Assembly (NCBI GenBank): GCA_017934955.1
Contig: JAGBIO010000015.1
Location: forward strand, 1-54,168
Direction: 5' to 3'
DNA: 54,168 nt
Source: Clostridia bacterium
GTDB lineage: Bacteria > Bacillota > Clostridia > TANB77 > RGIG9151
Of the stretch, positions 32,572 through 42,960 are shown piece by piece (the first letter of the stretch is position 1; the number at the start of each line of letters is the position of its first letter). Below the pieces are notes generated by a model. The model made no database searches, had not been told where the DNA came from, and was given only the letters and a program-made list of their open reading frames with translations. A program made the translations under genes and the position numbers.

Positions 32572-34854
32572 TTATCTCTTTCTAAACAATCCCTTCAATC
32601 CGCTGTTGCTATCCGGCACATTTCTCGACATCGGTCTTCCGCCGATTGGGAAGATTTCCTGAATAATAATCGAAATTGCCTGCTTAAACTCATCTGAGAA
32701 ACCGGAAAAATTCATCTTAGAAGAATATAAGTTCTCAATATATCTCAAATAATTTTGTTCATCGAACGGAATAATAAACCGTTTCGTACTCTTCGGCAAC
32801 AACTCATCATACACCAGCATATCCGGATTCGGATTATTATAAAAAGCCAAAGCTTCCATAATTTTAGAAGGTGTCAAAGAAGACTTCATATACTTATTAA
32901 TAATTACCGAACATTTCTCCATATCCACTTCATGCTCTTTTAATTCCTTCAAAAACATGGTAATCGGCAAAATATTCATAACATCCATATCCTGTACAAC
33001 ATATACACTCTGCGCAAAACGAAAAACTTCCAACGGTGTCTCGAAATTACAGTCAATTAAAACAACCGAATTTTCACGTTTTACCAATTCTATCATCTTG
33101 TATACATCATACTTCATTCTGGATAATTTATCTGCACGAGGAATTCCGGTATATACGCTTAAAATTCCTAACTTTAACGGCTGTAACTGACCGATCACAA
33201 GATTATTCAAACTGTTAGCCGCTATTCTTGCATTCTCGCTGTCTCCTGCCGCATAAATCAAGAAGGAATCCTTGTTTCTTGTCAAATCAATAATCGCAGT
33301 CTTTACACCTTTCGCCGCAAGCACATTCGCAAGCGCGTTGATAATAAACGTCGTACCTGTCTTATGGGCACCGATAAAGCATACCGTCTTTTTATAATCC
33401 TTCGGTGTTTCATAAACCTCTTTAATGACCTCTTTTTCAATTACCTGCGTAACTGTCTGAATTTGAGGCTCCATCACAGAAGGACGAGGCGGTTGATAGC
33501 GACTCGGTGGTGCATAAGGCTGAGGCTCCGGTCTCGTAGGTCTCTCAATCACCGGCTCAACTTTTGGCATTACCGGTTTCGGTCTTTCTATTATCGGTTC
33601 TGCTTCCGGCATTACCGGTTCCACCTTCGGCATCACAGGCTGCGGTCTCTCAATTACCGGTTCCACTTTCGGCATTACCGGCTCTACCTTCGGCATCACA
33701 GGCTGCGGTCTCTCAATTACCGGTTCCACTTTCGGCATTACCGGCTCTACCTTCGGCATCACAGGCTGCGGTCTCTCAATTACCGGTTCTATTTCCGGCA
33801 TTACAGGTTCTACCTTCGGCAATTCCGGTTCCGGCTCTACCTCTGGAATTACAGGTTCTACCTTTGGCAATTCCGGTTCCGGCTCTACTTTCGGCATTAC
33901 AGGTTCTACTTTGGGTAATTCCGGTTTCGGAGGTTCTGGTTTTTCTACTATTTCAATCTTTTTCGGCATCTCAACTTTCGGTAATTCCGGTTCCGGTTCT
34001 ACTTCCGGCATCGGCTCTATCTTTGGTAATTCCGGTTCCGGCTTTACTTCCACTATCGGCTCTGCCTTCGGTAATTCCGGTTCCGGCTTCGGTTGTTCCA
34101 CTACAACCTCAATCGACTTCGGCATCTCAACTTTCGGCGGTTCCGGTTGCGGTTTTGGCTTTGGTTTCTCGATAACCGGCTCTGCTTCAGGAATGATCGG
34201 CTCTACCTTCGGAGTTACTCGTTCTACTTTCGGAATAACCGGCTCTACTTTCGGAGCCCTTACTACCGGCTCTATTTCCGGCGGTATTGCTTTTGGTTTT
34301 TCAACAACTTCTTCCTTCGGCTTTTCTTGTATATAAACCGGTACTTCAACAACCCTTACCTTTTCCTCCACCCTTGCATGCTTTCCGGTCTTTTGGGTAG
34401 GTGCACTCATAATAGCAATATACTTTTCAGACTCTGCCTGCAATATCTCTCTTGCCTTTTGCGGTAAAAAAGGAACAATTTGCTTCAACTTCTCAAAAGT
34501 ATATTGCTCGTATAAACTATCAAATCCCGAAACAATCTTTTCTCTGCTAAATATATTCTTTTCATAATAACGAATAATATTTCTAAGTTCTTCCTCGTCT
34601 GCCTTATCTGCAACATCATACGGATTTTCCTCAATATCCACATCCACAAACATTTTCGCTTCTTTTTTGGTACGCGGACGATTAATCAACTCAGCTAATT
34701 TTCCAACCGTACGATCCTGACCGGTCAACACATTATAAATTCCCAAATTAAAGAAACTCTTTAACAACTTATCATTCGGTCTTCTGTTTTCCGAACAAAT
34801 AAAAATGATATCCGCTCTTCCCGCTTCGTCGGTTATTCTATCTATATTCTTCAA
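32572..34854 (-). CDS. TadZ/CpaE-like NTPase with Pro/Glu repeat region (second part of split gene)
   Basis: An open frame of 760 residues. The first 130 or so continue an atypical receiver-like domain (ADIIFICSENRRPND, LGIYNVLTG, RPRTKKEAK). About 200-470 is a low-complexity region of repeated PKVEPV/PEPELPKVEP/VIERPQPVM units, predicted extended. About 480-760 is a MinD/ParA-type NTPase with GAHKTGTTFIINALA as the P-loop, the GTT form known from CpaE/TadZ. TadZ proteins position Tad pili; no tad genes are nearby. The frame opens at a TTG without a ribosome binding site. The real start is in the 34869-35072 frame, joined across an A6 run (see finding). Confidence 0.72.
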   Translation of the reverse strand: MKNIDRITDEAGRADIIFICSENRRPNDKLLKSFFNLGIYNVLTGQDRTVGKLAELINRPRTKKEAKMFVDVDIEENPYDVADKADEEELRNIIRYYEKNIFSREKIVSGFDSLYEQYTFEKLKQIVPFLPQKAREILQAESEKYIAIMSAPTQKTGKHARVEEKVRVVEVPVYIQEKPKEEVVEKPKAIPPEIEPVVRAPKVEPVIPKVERVTPKVEPIIPEAEPVIEKPKPKPQPEPPKVEMPKSIEVVVEQPKPEPELPKAEPIVEVKPEPELPKIEPMPEVEPEPELPKVEMPKKIEIVEKPEPPKPELPKVEPVMPKVEPEPELPKVEPVIPEVEPEPELPKVEPVMPEIEPVIERPQPVMPKVEPVMPKVEPVIERPQPVMPKVEPVMPKVEPVIERPQPVMPKVEPVMPEAEPIIERPKPVMPKVEPVIERPTRPEPQPYAPPSRYQPPRPSVMEPQIQTVTQVIEKEVIKEVYETPKDYKKTVCFIGAHKTGTTFIINALANVLAAKGVKTAIIDLTRNKDSFLIYAAGDSENARIAANSLNNLVIGQLQPLKLGILSVYTGIPRADKLSRMKYDVYKMIELVKRENSVVLIDCNFETPLEVFRFAQSVYVVQDMDVMNILPITMFLKELKEHEVDMEKCSVIINKYMKSSLTPSKIMEALAFYNNPNPDMLVYDELLPKSTKRFIIPFDEQNYLRYIENLYSSKMNFSGFSDEFKQAISIIIQEIFPIGGRPMSRNVPDSNSGLKGLFRKR

Positions 34855-34868
34855 TAAATTGGTATCAA

Positions 34869-35072
34869 TTAATCCTGATTTTTTCTTGCCGTAGGTTCCA
34901 ACTCTTCATGAATGACAATTCTGTCAAAAGTCTTATCCTTTTTCAAGGTTTCCGTTATATTCCTAAAAAAGTATACCTTTGTCGCATCAATCTTCTCGCC
35001 ATACGTCACTTTATAATGTTTAATAATACTATCAACAGTAGATTCATTATTAATCGCAAATAGAACTTTCAT
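34869..35072 (-). CDS. N-terminal part of the split TadZ-like gene
   Basis: 67 residues, MKVLFAINNESTVD.. through FDRIVIHEELEPTARK, ending 4 codons after an A6 run. It is the first half of a receiver-like domain whose second half is in the 32572-34854 frame. Inserting one A, or shifting -1 at A-AAA-AAT (about 34879-34885), joins the two with no internal stop. Start ATG 35072 has GGGGTGG upstream. Either a frameshift mutation, a sequencing error or programmed frameshifting. Confidence 0.7.
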   Translation of the reverse strand: MKVLFAINNESTVDSIIKHYKVTYGEKIDATKVYFFRNITETLKKDKTFDRIVIHEELEPTARKNQD

Positions 35073-35138
35073 TTTGCTCACCACCCCAATATACTTTTTT
35101 CAACTTCACACATTTAAGTGTTTATATGTACTCTGAAA

Positions 35139-35222
35139 ATTACAAATCAAACTATAGCGACAGAAAACAGTTTGTACGGACACAATTTATTGTGTCCAAA
35201 TTCTACTGTCTGCCGATTTCTG
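35139..35222. repeat. Truncated MITE copy R10
   Basis: Eroded left end ATTACAAATCAAAC, then one type-two palindrome (35178-35197). The second palindrome and right end are missing. It abuts the stop codon of the 35223-35603 gene. Confidence 0.7.
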
Positions 35223-35603
35223 CTAAAATCTTAAAGACACTAAAAACACAATCAAATATACAAACTTCGCAATTACCATAAATGTGAAGCTTCCCCACAT
35301 TAATAACATTCCATTACGTTTCTTATATAAATTTCGAATACCCATAATAAAATACTGAACCGCGCCCCAAAGAATTAACAATAAACAAATCGGCAAACTC
35401 TTATCACTAATTTGCCCTATTACCATCAATACAACATTGTTTACCGTATTTGCTGCTTCATCAATCGTTTCTTCTACCTTTTCGGTCGTAATCGCATTTT
35501 GTCCTTCCTTTGCAAAATCAAACTCGCCCTCTGCATAACAAAATTTTGGAACAAGCATTGTCACAAACATTAGTATAATAAAAACTGCTCCTATTTTTTT
35601 CAA
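35223..35603 (-). CDS. Exported small membrane protein, unknown
   Basis: About 126 residues. Signal peptide or first helix at about 4-24 (GAVFIILMFVTMLVPKFCYA), an acidic middle (GEFDFAKEGQNAITTEKVEE), then two further hydrophobic segments (SLPICLLLILWGAVQYFI and FTFMVIAKFVYLIVFLVSL) with a basic loop RNLYKKRNG between. The layout, a cleaved leader then two helices, recalls TrbC/VirB2-type pilins, but no family match can be claimed. I start at TTG 35603 behind GGAGGGG. It lies between atpC and the TadZ-like gene and may belong with the latter. Confidence 0.65.
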   Translation of the reverse strand: MKKIGAVFIILMFVTMLVPKFCYAEGEFDFAKEGQNAITTEKVEETIDEAANTVNNVVLMVIGQISDKSLPICLLLILWGAVQYFIMGIRNLYKKRNGMLLMWGSFTFMVIAKFVYLIVFLVSLRF

Positions 35604-35687
35604 TCCAAACCCCTCCAAACAAAATAACGCTAATTTTTTTCTTACTCATTATTTTACCACAAATTTGAGCTTAATTCAAGTCTTACC

Positions 35688-36101
35688 CTATTTTTGCGAG
35701 CTATTTGCAATATTTATTCTGTTTTTCGCTCTTTGAATTGATGCCTTTAATAAAACTTCCATTTCTTTATCCTTACGAAGTTCCTTCAATCTTGATTCTG
35801 CAGAGTCCTTCGCCCGAATTGCACGCTCCAAATCAATCTCCTCCGGCCATTCCGCACTATCCAAAATTGCCGTCACCTTCTGATCGGTAATCTCTAAGAA
35901 ACCCTCACCAACCGCAGCAACCGTAAACTGATTTTCTTTCTTTATTTGAAGTGCCCCGACATCGACCGAAACAAGCATCGGCATATGATCTGCCATAATT
36001 CCCATTTCTCCGTCTTCTCGATTAAAAATAACCATCTCCACATCATCGGAATAAAACACTCTGGTTGGCGTCACAACCTCAAAATGAAAAGTCTTTGCCA
36101 A
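35688..36101 (-). CDS. atpC: ATP synthase epsilon subunit
   Basis: F1 central-stalk subunit of 137 residues: the N-terminal beta barrel (FHFEVVTPTRVFYSDDVEMV, DGEMGIMADHMPM) and a C-terminal helical hairpin rich in Glu/Arg. Start is TTG 36101 behind GGTGATATAA, 16 nt after atpD. Last atp gene in the operon. Confidence 0.95.
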   Translation of the reverse strand: MAKTFHFEVVTPTRVFYSDDVEMVIFNREDGEMGIMADHMPMLVSVDVGALQIKKENQFTVAAVGEGFLEITDQKVTAILDSAEWPEEIDLERAIRAKDSAESRLKELRKDKEMEVLLKASIQRAKNRINIANSSQK

Positions 36102-36117
36102 TTATATCACCATACCT

Positions 36118-37539
<1,422 letters not shown>

Positions 37540-37546
37540 CTATCTG

Positions 37547-38410
37547 TTAAACATTCGCTGCGCCACCCAAAATCTCAGTAATTTCCTGCGTAATCGCAGC
37601 TTGTCTTGCTCTGTTATAAGTAAGCGTCAATTTCTTCACAATTTCCTCTGCATTATTCGTTGCATTATCCATCGCATTCATTCGCGCCGAATGTTCACTC
37701 ACATAAGACTCAATAAAACCGGAATACAAAATTCCCTTTACATACTTTCGCGCCAAGGTATTCAAAACCGACTCCGGAGTTGGCTCCAATGTTAAAGTAA
37801 TATGCTTACTCTCTTTCTTTTCGCTCATGAACTCCTCTTTTTCTAACGGTAAAAGATTCATCACACGCGGTTTTAAGGAAATCGCCGAAAGCATCTCGGT
37901 AAAAACGATTTTCACCTCGTCCAATCGCCCTTCCTCAAACATCTTAATCATATAATCTGCAATGTTTTGCGCCTGCTGAATATCTGTAATATCCCCGTCC
38001 AAGCCAAATTCCTTCACCACGTTATAATGATTTTTCTCCATGTGTTCCACAACAACATTACCAATCGGGAAAACAACCGCATGTTCTTTCTCCATCACAC
38101 TCTCCGCCAATTTGATAATGTTGTGATTATAACCACCATTTAAGCCCTTGTCCGACGCAATCACAATATACCCAACTTTTCGATCCGCCTTTTTTTCTCT
38201 CTTATCAAAATAAACCGACTCCATTTTAGGCAAATGAATCAAAATATCATTCATCGTCTCCTGTACCATCTTAAAATACGGTAAAGTCGCCTCATGCATC
38301 AACTTCGCCTTCTTCAACTTCGACGCCGAAATCAACTTCATCGCCTTCGTTATCTTTTTCGTTTCATTGATGCCTTTTATTCTGAGCTTTATTTCACGAG
38401 TATTCGCCAT
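37547..38410 (-). CDS. atpG: ATP synthase gamma subunit
   Basis: Rotor shaft of F1, 287 residues: N-terminal helix NTREIKLRIKGINETKKITKAMKL split as RIKGINETKKITKAM, GYIVIASDKGLNGGYN near 85, and C-terminal MNAMDNATNNAEEIVKKL.. RQAAITQEITEI. Start ATG 38410. It is normally the next gene after atpA; here about 640 bp containing a palindrome cluster and a foreign gene lie between. Confidence 0.96.
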   Translation of the reverse strand: MANTREIKLRIKGINETKKITKAMKLISASKLKKAKLMHEATLPYFKMVQETMNDILIHLPKMESVYFDKREKKADRKVGYIVIASDKGLNGGYNHNIIKLAESVMEKEHAVVFPIGNVVVEHMEKNHYNVVKEFGLDGDITDIQQAQNIADYMIKMFEEGRLDEVKIVFTEMLSAISLKPRVMNLLPLEKEEFMSEKKESKHITLTLEPTPESVLNTLARKYVKGILYSGFIESYVSEHSARMNAMDNATNNAEEIVKKLTLTYNRARQAAITQEITEILGGAANV

Positions 38411-38463
38411 GCCTAAAAATCAGTCCTTTCAATACGCACACATTTCTAACACAGTACTACTAT

Positions 38464-38612
38464 CACGGACAGCATAAATGCTGTCCCTACGCATCTCTAC
38501 ATTCTGTACGGACAGCATTCATGCTGTCCTGCCTTTTCCACGGACACAATAAATTGTGTCCCTACAATATTGTGCCTCTTTCTAACTGTACGGACAGCAT
38601 TCATGCTGTCCA
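38464..38612. repeat. Palindrome cluster R11 inside the atp operon
   Basis: Four palindromes: 38467-38486, 38510-38529, 38542-38561 (second type, GGACACAAT..) and 38592-38611. Types one and two are mixed within one array. It sits between atpG and the duplicated atpA end at 38617-38637. Confidence 0.8.
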
Positions 38613-38616
38613 TATT

Positions 38617-38637
38617 CTACACCTTGAACCAAGTCTT
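38617..38637 (-). repeat. 21-bp duplicate of the atpA 3' end
   Basis: The minus-strand sequence AAGACTTGGTTCAAGGTGTA(G) encoding the last residues of AtpA (KTWFKV and stop) occurs at 39072-39052 and again exactly here, 435 bp away. The pair brackets the small membrane gene at 38663-39040. Confidence 0.95.
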
Positions 38638-38662
38638 GATTTCTTATTCCATTTGCTAAACT

Positions 38663-39040
38663 TTATGGCATAAAAATTTTCCACGCAAAGTTAAAGAGAA
38701 TTATTTCAATAGCAGAAATCGTCAATAAAATTGTACCATACAATAGTTTGTTTTTAGCAAATATATATCCTAATACAATAACAATTATCGTGCAGATTAA
38801 CGAAATACATTGATTAACCGAATCTTTTAATTCCAAAGTATAAAAAAGTTCCTCGTAACGCGAAACAATTCTTGTAGGATAAGCAACACTCACATCTTCA
38901 GTTAACGTTTCTAAATCATATATTGTACTTTCCACATTAGCAAAAGGAACCAATGCTATTTTAAAAATATTTACTGCGTTCAAGAAAACAAATAAAGCCA
39001 CTCCTATTATTAGCACAGCATTTTTTTGCCACTCTTTCAT
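38663..39040 (-). CDS. Small membrane protein inserted in the atp operon, unknown
   Basis: About 125 residues with three hydrophobic helices: NAVLIIGVALFVFLNAVNI (about 6-26), CISLICTIIVIVLGYIFA (about 78-98), and YGTILLTISAIEIILFNFA (about 102-120). Between helix 1 and 2 is an outside or loop region of about 50 residues. No family recognised; it is not AtpI or AtpZ by position or motifs. Start ATG 39040 behind GGGGGGTTCACT. It lies between atpA and atpG, bracketed by a 21-bp direct repeat, so it is probably an insertion passenger now cotranscribed with the operon. Confidence 0.7.
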   Translation of the reverse strand: MKEWQKNAVLIIGVALFVFLNAVNIFKIALVPFANVESTIYDLETLTEDVSVAYPTRIVSRYEELFYTLELKDSVNQCISLICTIIVIVLGYIFAKNKLLYGTILLTISAIEIILFNFAWKIFMP

Positions 39041-39051
39041 AGTGAACCCCC

Positions 39052-40563
39052 CTACACCTTGAACCAAGTCTTATAGTCATCAATCGCCTTAATCAGCTTC
39101 TCTTCAATATCCGCCTTTAATTCCTTCGTCTCCACAATCGCCTGCAAAATCTCCGGCGCTTTCTCTTCTACATGTTTTACCAATCCCTCATTAAAACGAG
39201 CAACATCTTTTACATCAATATCTGCCAAATGCCCATTTACAACCGCATACAAAATCACAACTTGCTTTTCAACCGCCAATGTCTGATACTGCGGTTGCTT
39301 AATGGTTTCTAAGGTTCTCTGACCTTGTATCAATTTATCTCTTGTAAACTTATCCAAATCCGAACCAAACTGTGCAAATGCCGCCAGTTCACGGTACTGC
39401 GCCAAGTCGATACGAATTCTTCCAGCCAACTTCTTCATAGCCTTAATTTGAGCCGCACCACCTACACGAGATACAGAAAGTCCAGCGTTAATAGCCGGTC
39501 TTTGACCTGCGAAGAACAATTCACTCTCTAAGTAAATCTGACCATCAGTAATGGAAATAACGTTTGTCGGAATATACGCCGAAACGTCTCCCGCCAAGGT
39601 CTCAATAATCGGTAACGCCGTAATCGAACCGCCACCATGAGCCTTATCCATCTTCGCTGCACGCTCTAATAAACGAGAATGTAAATAGAATACATCTCCC
39701 GGATAAGCCTCACGTCCGGGCGGACGACGAAGAAGCAAAGACATTGCACGATAAGCCTGTGCATGCTTAGATAAATCATCATATACGATTAAAACATCTT
39801 TCCCTTTTTCATACATAAAATATTCCGCAATTGCGCAACCTGCATACGGCGCAATATACTGAACCGGCGCCAAGTCACTCGCCGTCGAAGAAACCACAAT
39901 CGTATGATCCATCGCGCCATATCTCTTTAAGGTTTCCACAACCCCCGCAACCGACGAACCCTTTTGACCGATTGCCACATAAATACAGATAACGTCTTGA
40001 TCTTTTTGATTGATAATCGTATCAATCGCAATCGCTGTTTTACCGGTCTGTCTGTCCCCGATAATCAACTCTCTCTGACCTCTGCCGATCGGAACCATCG
40101 AGTCAATCGCCAAAATACCGGTTTGAAGCGGTTTGTTAACTGACTCTCTCGTGGTAACGCCCGGAGCCAAAAACTCTACATCACGGTATCCCTCAATTTT
40201 ATAATCGCCTTTTCCGTCAATCGGACGACCAACCGCGTCAATGACTCTTCCGATTAACTCTTCCCCAACAGGAACACTCACCGATCTACCCGTTCTTCTT
40301 ACCTGCGTTCCCTCTTTAACGGTAGTTTCGCCACCTAAAAGAACACAACCGACGTTGTCCTCCTCTAAGTTCATCGCCATTCCCAAAATACCATCACCAA
40401 AATCAATCAATTCGCCGCACATACAATTATCCAAGCCATACACCTTCGCGATACCATCGCTCGCTTGAATGACATAACCGACTTCATCGCTCTTTATCTT
40501 GGCATCGAAATTTTCAATTTGTTTTCTTAATATCTCGCTGATTTCTTCCGGTCTTATCGTCAA
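39052..40563 (-). CDS. atpA: ATP synthase alpha subunit
   Basis: Non-catalytic nucleotide-binding F1 subunit, 503 residues: Walker [15 protein letters not shown] near 170, the conserved [11 protein letters not shown] near 262, and the alpha signature [14 protein letters not shown] with the arginine finger region near 370. Start GTG/ATG region at 40563 ([15 protein letters not shown]). The last 21 bp, including the stop, are duplicated 435 bp downstream. Confidence 0.97.
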   Translation of the reverse strand: MTIRPEEISEILRKQIENFDAKIKSDEVGYVIQASDGIAKVYGLDNCMCGELIDFGDGILGMAMNLEEDNVGCVLLGGETTVKEGTQVRRTGRSVSVPVGEELIGRVIDAVGRPIDGKGDYKIEGYRDVEFLAPGVTTRESVNKPLQTGILAIDSMVPIGRGQRELIIGDRQTGKTAIAIDTIINQKDQDVICIYVAIGQKGSSVAGVVETLKRYGAMDHTIVVSSTASDLAPVQYIAPYAGCAIAEYFMYEKGKDVLIVYDDLSKHAQAYRAMSLLLRRPPGREAYPGDVFYLHSRLLERAAKMDKAHGGGSITALPIIETLAGDVSAYIPTNVISITDGQIYLESELFFAGQRPAINAGLSVSRVGGAAQIKAMKKLAGRIRIDLAQYRELAAFAQFGSDLDKFTRDKLIQGQRTLETIKQPQYQTLAVEKQVVILYAVVNGHLADIDVKDVARFNEGLVKHVEEKAPEILQAIVETKELKADIEEKLIKAIDDYKTWFKV

Positions 40564-40592
40564 GAAAATCTCCTCCCTACTCTAACATAAAA

Positions 40593-41111
40593 TCACAACA
40601 TATTCTCTAACTTTGTTCTGACGCTTCCGTCATAAACTTTGTTTCCCACAATCACTTTCACGCCACCCAATAAAGCGCTGTCAACCTCCGTCGCACACTT
40701 TACCGAACCGACGTTATAAATTCTTTTATATTTATCGGTTATCCCGTTAATTTCACCATCATTTAGAGGAACGGCAGACACAATCTTTATAAACAGCTCA
40801 TTATTTTTCTCTCGATTCATACTTTCGTACTCGTGAAAAATCTCTTCCACCCGGTCGATTCTTTTCTTATCAATCAGCAAACGAATAAAACTTAAAAACA
40901 GCTTATCCTCCTTGCCTTGAAAAAGTTCCTGCACCACACCGAATTTCATATTACTGTCAATTCGAGGATCTAAAATAATTTTTCGAAATTCTTCGTTCCC
41001 GAAAAAAATTCCGGTAAATTCCGACAGATATTCATTTAAGAGATTTCTTTTTTCAGAAGTCTGAGCCGCATCGATTAATGCTTTTGCATATCTTTTTCCT
41101 ATAACTGCCAT
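40593..41111 (-). CDS. atpH: ATP synthase delta subunit
   Basis: Peripheral-stalk subunit linking b to alpha; 172 residues starting AVIGKRYAKALIDAA, with the typical C-terminal NKVYDGSVRTKLENM. Start ATG 41111 behind AGGAGGTTCGT. 29 nt upstream of atpA. Confidence 0.95.
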   Translation of the reverse strand: MAVIGKRYAKALIDAAQTSEKRNLLNEYLSEFTGIFFGNEEFRKIILDPRIDSNMKFGVVQELFQGKEDKLFLSFIRLLIDKKRIDRVEEIFHEYESMNREKNNELFIKIVSAVPLNDGEINGITDKYKRIYNVGSVKCATEVDSALLGGVKVIVGNKVYDGSVRTKLENML

Positions 41112-41143
41112 ACGAACCTCCTATCCAAACACAACCCTGCTTG

Positions 41144-41635
41144 TTAAGCAACCGTATCATCTATAAATTCAGAAATCAGTTTCCGATTTGTCTCGCTATC
41201 GATATTCTTTTCAATTACCTTTTCGGTAGCCGAAATAACCAAATCACTTACTTCTTTCTTAATATCATTTATTGCACGAGTTTTCTCAGATTCGATCTCT
41301 TTTCTTGCCTCATCCACCAACTTCTGTGCATCTTTTTTCGCCGTACTAAGAGCCATATTATACTCATAGTTCGCTCTTTCTCTGTGCTCCTCAATAATTT
41401 TCTTACCTTCTCCGTCAGCAGACTTTAATCTTTCCATATACTCCAACTTCAATTTTTCAATCTCTTCTTTATTTGCCTCCGCCGATTCAATTGCCTCTTT
41501 CACACGCTCCGAACGGCTTTCCATAAACTTCGTAACCGGCTTAAACAATAACTTTTTTAAAATCCAATATAGAAATAATAAATTTATAATTGTAAAAATA
41601 AAATTACTAAAAAACGTTTCATCAAAATTAAACAT
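41144..41635 (-). CDS. atpF: ATP synthase b subunit
   Basis: Stator stalk, 163 residues: N-terminal membrane helix (FIFTIINLLFLYWILKKLLF) then a long charged coiled coil (ESRSERVKEAIESAEANKEE..). I start at ATG 41635 (MFNFDETFF) behind GGGAGGAAGAA; the upstream in-frame codons overlap the intergenic region. Confidence 0.95.
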   Translation of the reverse strand: MFNFDETFFSNFIFTIINLLFLYWILKKLLFKPVTKFMESRSERVKEAIESAEANKEEIEKLKLEYMERLKSADGEGKKIIEEHRERANYEYNMALSTAKKDAQKLVDEARKEIESEKTRAINDIKKEVSDLVISATEKVIEKNIDSETNRKLISEFIDDTVA

Positions 41636-41716
41636 TTCTTCCTCCCACCATAAAACCGTAAAGTTCGCAGTACGAGGCATGTCTGCAAAACATGCCTCCT
41701 AACCACCTTTATCAGC

Positions 41717-41926
41717 CTATCTAAAAAGAATCAATAATGCAATAACAAGTCCATAAATAGCTGTTGCTTCCGCCAACGCCGCACCAAGTAATAAAAGCAT
41801 TTGAATCTTTCCACTTGCTTCCGGCTGTCTCGAAACAGCTTCTGTTGCCTTACCCGTAGCAACACCGATACCGATTCCGGCACCAAGACCTGTGAAAACC
41901 GCAATAGCAGCTGCTAATAAATCCAT
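41717..41926 (-). CDS. atpE: ATP synthase c subunit
   Basis: Proteolipid ring subunit, 69 residues, two helices joined by the polar loop SRQPEAS. The ion-binding carboxylate is Glu in LAEATAIYG. Compared with Na+-binding c rings the first-helix glutamine (Q32 in Ilyobacter) is Ile here, and the Ser after the Glu is Ala, although Thr and Tyr are kept; proton coupling is more likely (inference). Start ATG 41926 behind AGGTGG. Confidence 0.95.
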   Translation of the reverse strand: MDLLAAAIAVFTGLGAGIGIGVATGKATEAVSRQPEASGKIQMLLLLGAALAEATAIYGLVIALLILFR

Positions 41927-41956
41927 TCCTTTCACCACCTTTCACTATTGCCTTTT

Positions 41957-42643
41957 CTACTCCTCTATTTCTACCTCTTCGGCAATATACAACGTACTTA
42001 AGAAAAAGAATACAAACGCCTGTAAACCACCATCAAACAAATCAAAATACAAACAAGCCACCGGCGGAACGATAATTGGTGCAACTTTTGTTAACATATG
42101 CATCAAAATAGCCGCTCCAAAAATATTTCCAAAAAGTCGCATACATAAGGAAAGCGGTTTAATCAAATATTCCATTAAGTTAATTGGGAAAAGGAAAAAG
42201 AAAGGCTTAAATAATTTTTTGAAAAAACCGCCAAAACCTCTCGTCTTAATTCCACTGCCAATTACAATAGAAATTGTCATAACGGCAAGAGCCACCGGAA
42301 TGGAAAAATCACGCGTCGGCGGTTTCGCAAAAAATAACGCTCCTAACGTATTGGATAATGCCAAATACAGAATCAATGTACCCAAATAAGGAGCATAACT
42401 CTTCCACTTATGCCCGATAATATTCTTTACAAAATTATTAATCGAATCCACGATAAATTCCGCCGAAAGTTGTAACTTCGACGGTACCAATTTCATATTT
42501 CTTGTCGCCAAATAAGCCCACAAAATAATCACTGCCATAATAATCCAAGACGTCACTATAATCTCGGTAATCACAATATTAAAACTAATTTGTGTAAACG
42601 GTATCGTAACCGGAATTTTAGCAAGAACTGCAACTTCCTCCAT
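41957..42643 (-). CDS. atpB: ATP synthase a subunit
   Basis: Membrane stator forming the ion half channels; 228 residues, five or six helices, with the essential arginine in LSLCMRLFGNIFGA near 172 and a C-terminal LSTLYIAEEVEIEE. Start ATG 42643 behind GTGAGGAAGAG. First gene of atpBEFHA-x-GDC; no atpI or atpZ precedes it in this window. Confidence 0.95.
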   Translation of the reverse strand: MEEVAVLAKIPVTIPFTQISFNIVITEIIVTSWIIMAVIILWAYLATRNMKLVPSKLQLSAEFIVDSINNFVKNIIGHKWKSYAPYLGTLILYLALSNTLGALFFAKPPTRDFSIPVALAVMTISIVIGSGIKTRGFGGFFKKLFKPFFFLFPINLMEYLIKPLSLCMRLFGNIFGAAILMHMLTKVAPIIVPPVACLYFDLFDGGLQAFVFFFLSTLYIAEEVEIEE

Positions 42644-42960
42644 ATCTCTTCCTCACTTCTCATTTGTAATATTCATCAATGTAGGTTATCGTCATTTAAG
42701 AAAAAAAGATTAGAGTTTTTTTGAAGAAAAAACGATTAAATCCTAACAATTGCGTATTCATCCTCGGACAGCATGAATGCTGTCACTACACGCTCTCATC
42801 GTCATAAGAATAGTATTCATTTTCAATCAATATAAATTCTTCCATACACATGCTCGTCTTCGTACGGACAGCATTTATGCTGTCCATCCCCAAATTACCT
42901 CTCTCCTATTTTCAAACTCTTCGTTCTATGATACAATCATCTCGTAAAGGAGGTCTTTCT
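42644..42960. other. Divergent intergenic region atpB/yceD with solo palindromes
   Basis: Two single palindromes of the repeat family: imperfect at 42766-42785 and perfect at 42866-42885. A plus-strand promoter for yceD is likely: TTTTCA (42909-42914), 17 bp, TACAAT (42932-42937). No clear atp promoter with good -35 and -10 elements could be picked on the minus strand. Confidence 0.55.

Noticed and set aside
33364-34467. Several long plus-strand ORFs (up to 203 codons) opposite the TadZ-like gene
   Set aside because: They are mirror images of the Pro/Glu repeat region; repetitive DNA keeps all frames open. No ribosome binding sites, and the minus strand has clear domains on both sides.
41717-41926. 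Sodium-driven ATP synthase
   Set aside because: The c subunit keeps Glu, Thr and Tyr of the Na+ site but lacks the Gln in helix 1 and the Ser after the Glu. Proton coupling is the safer reading, though not proven.
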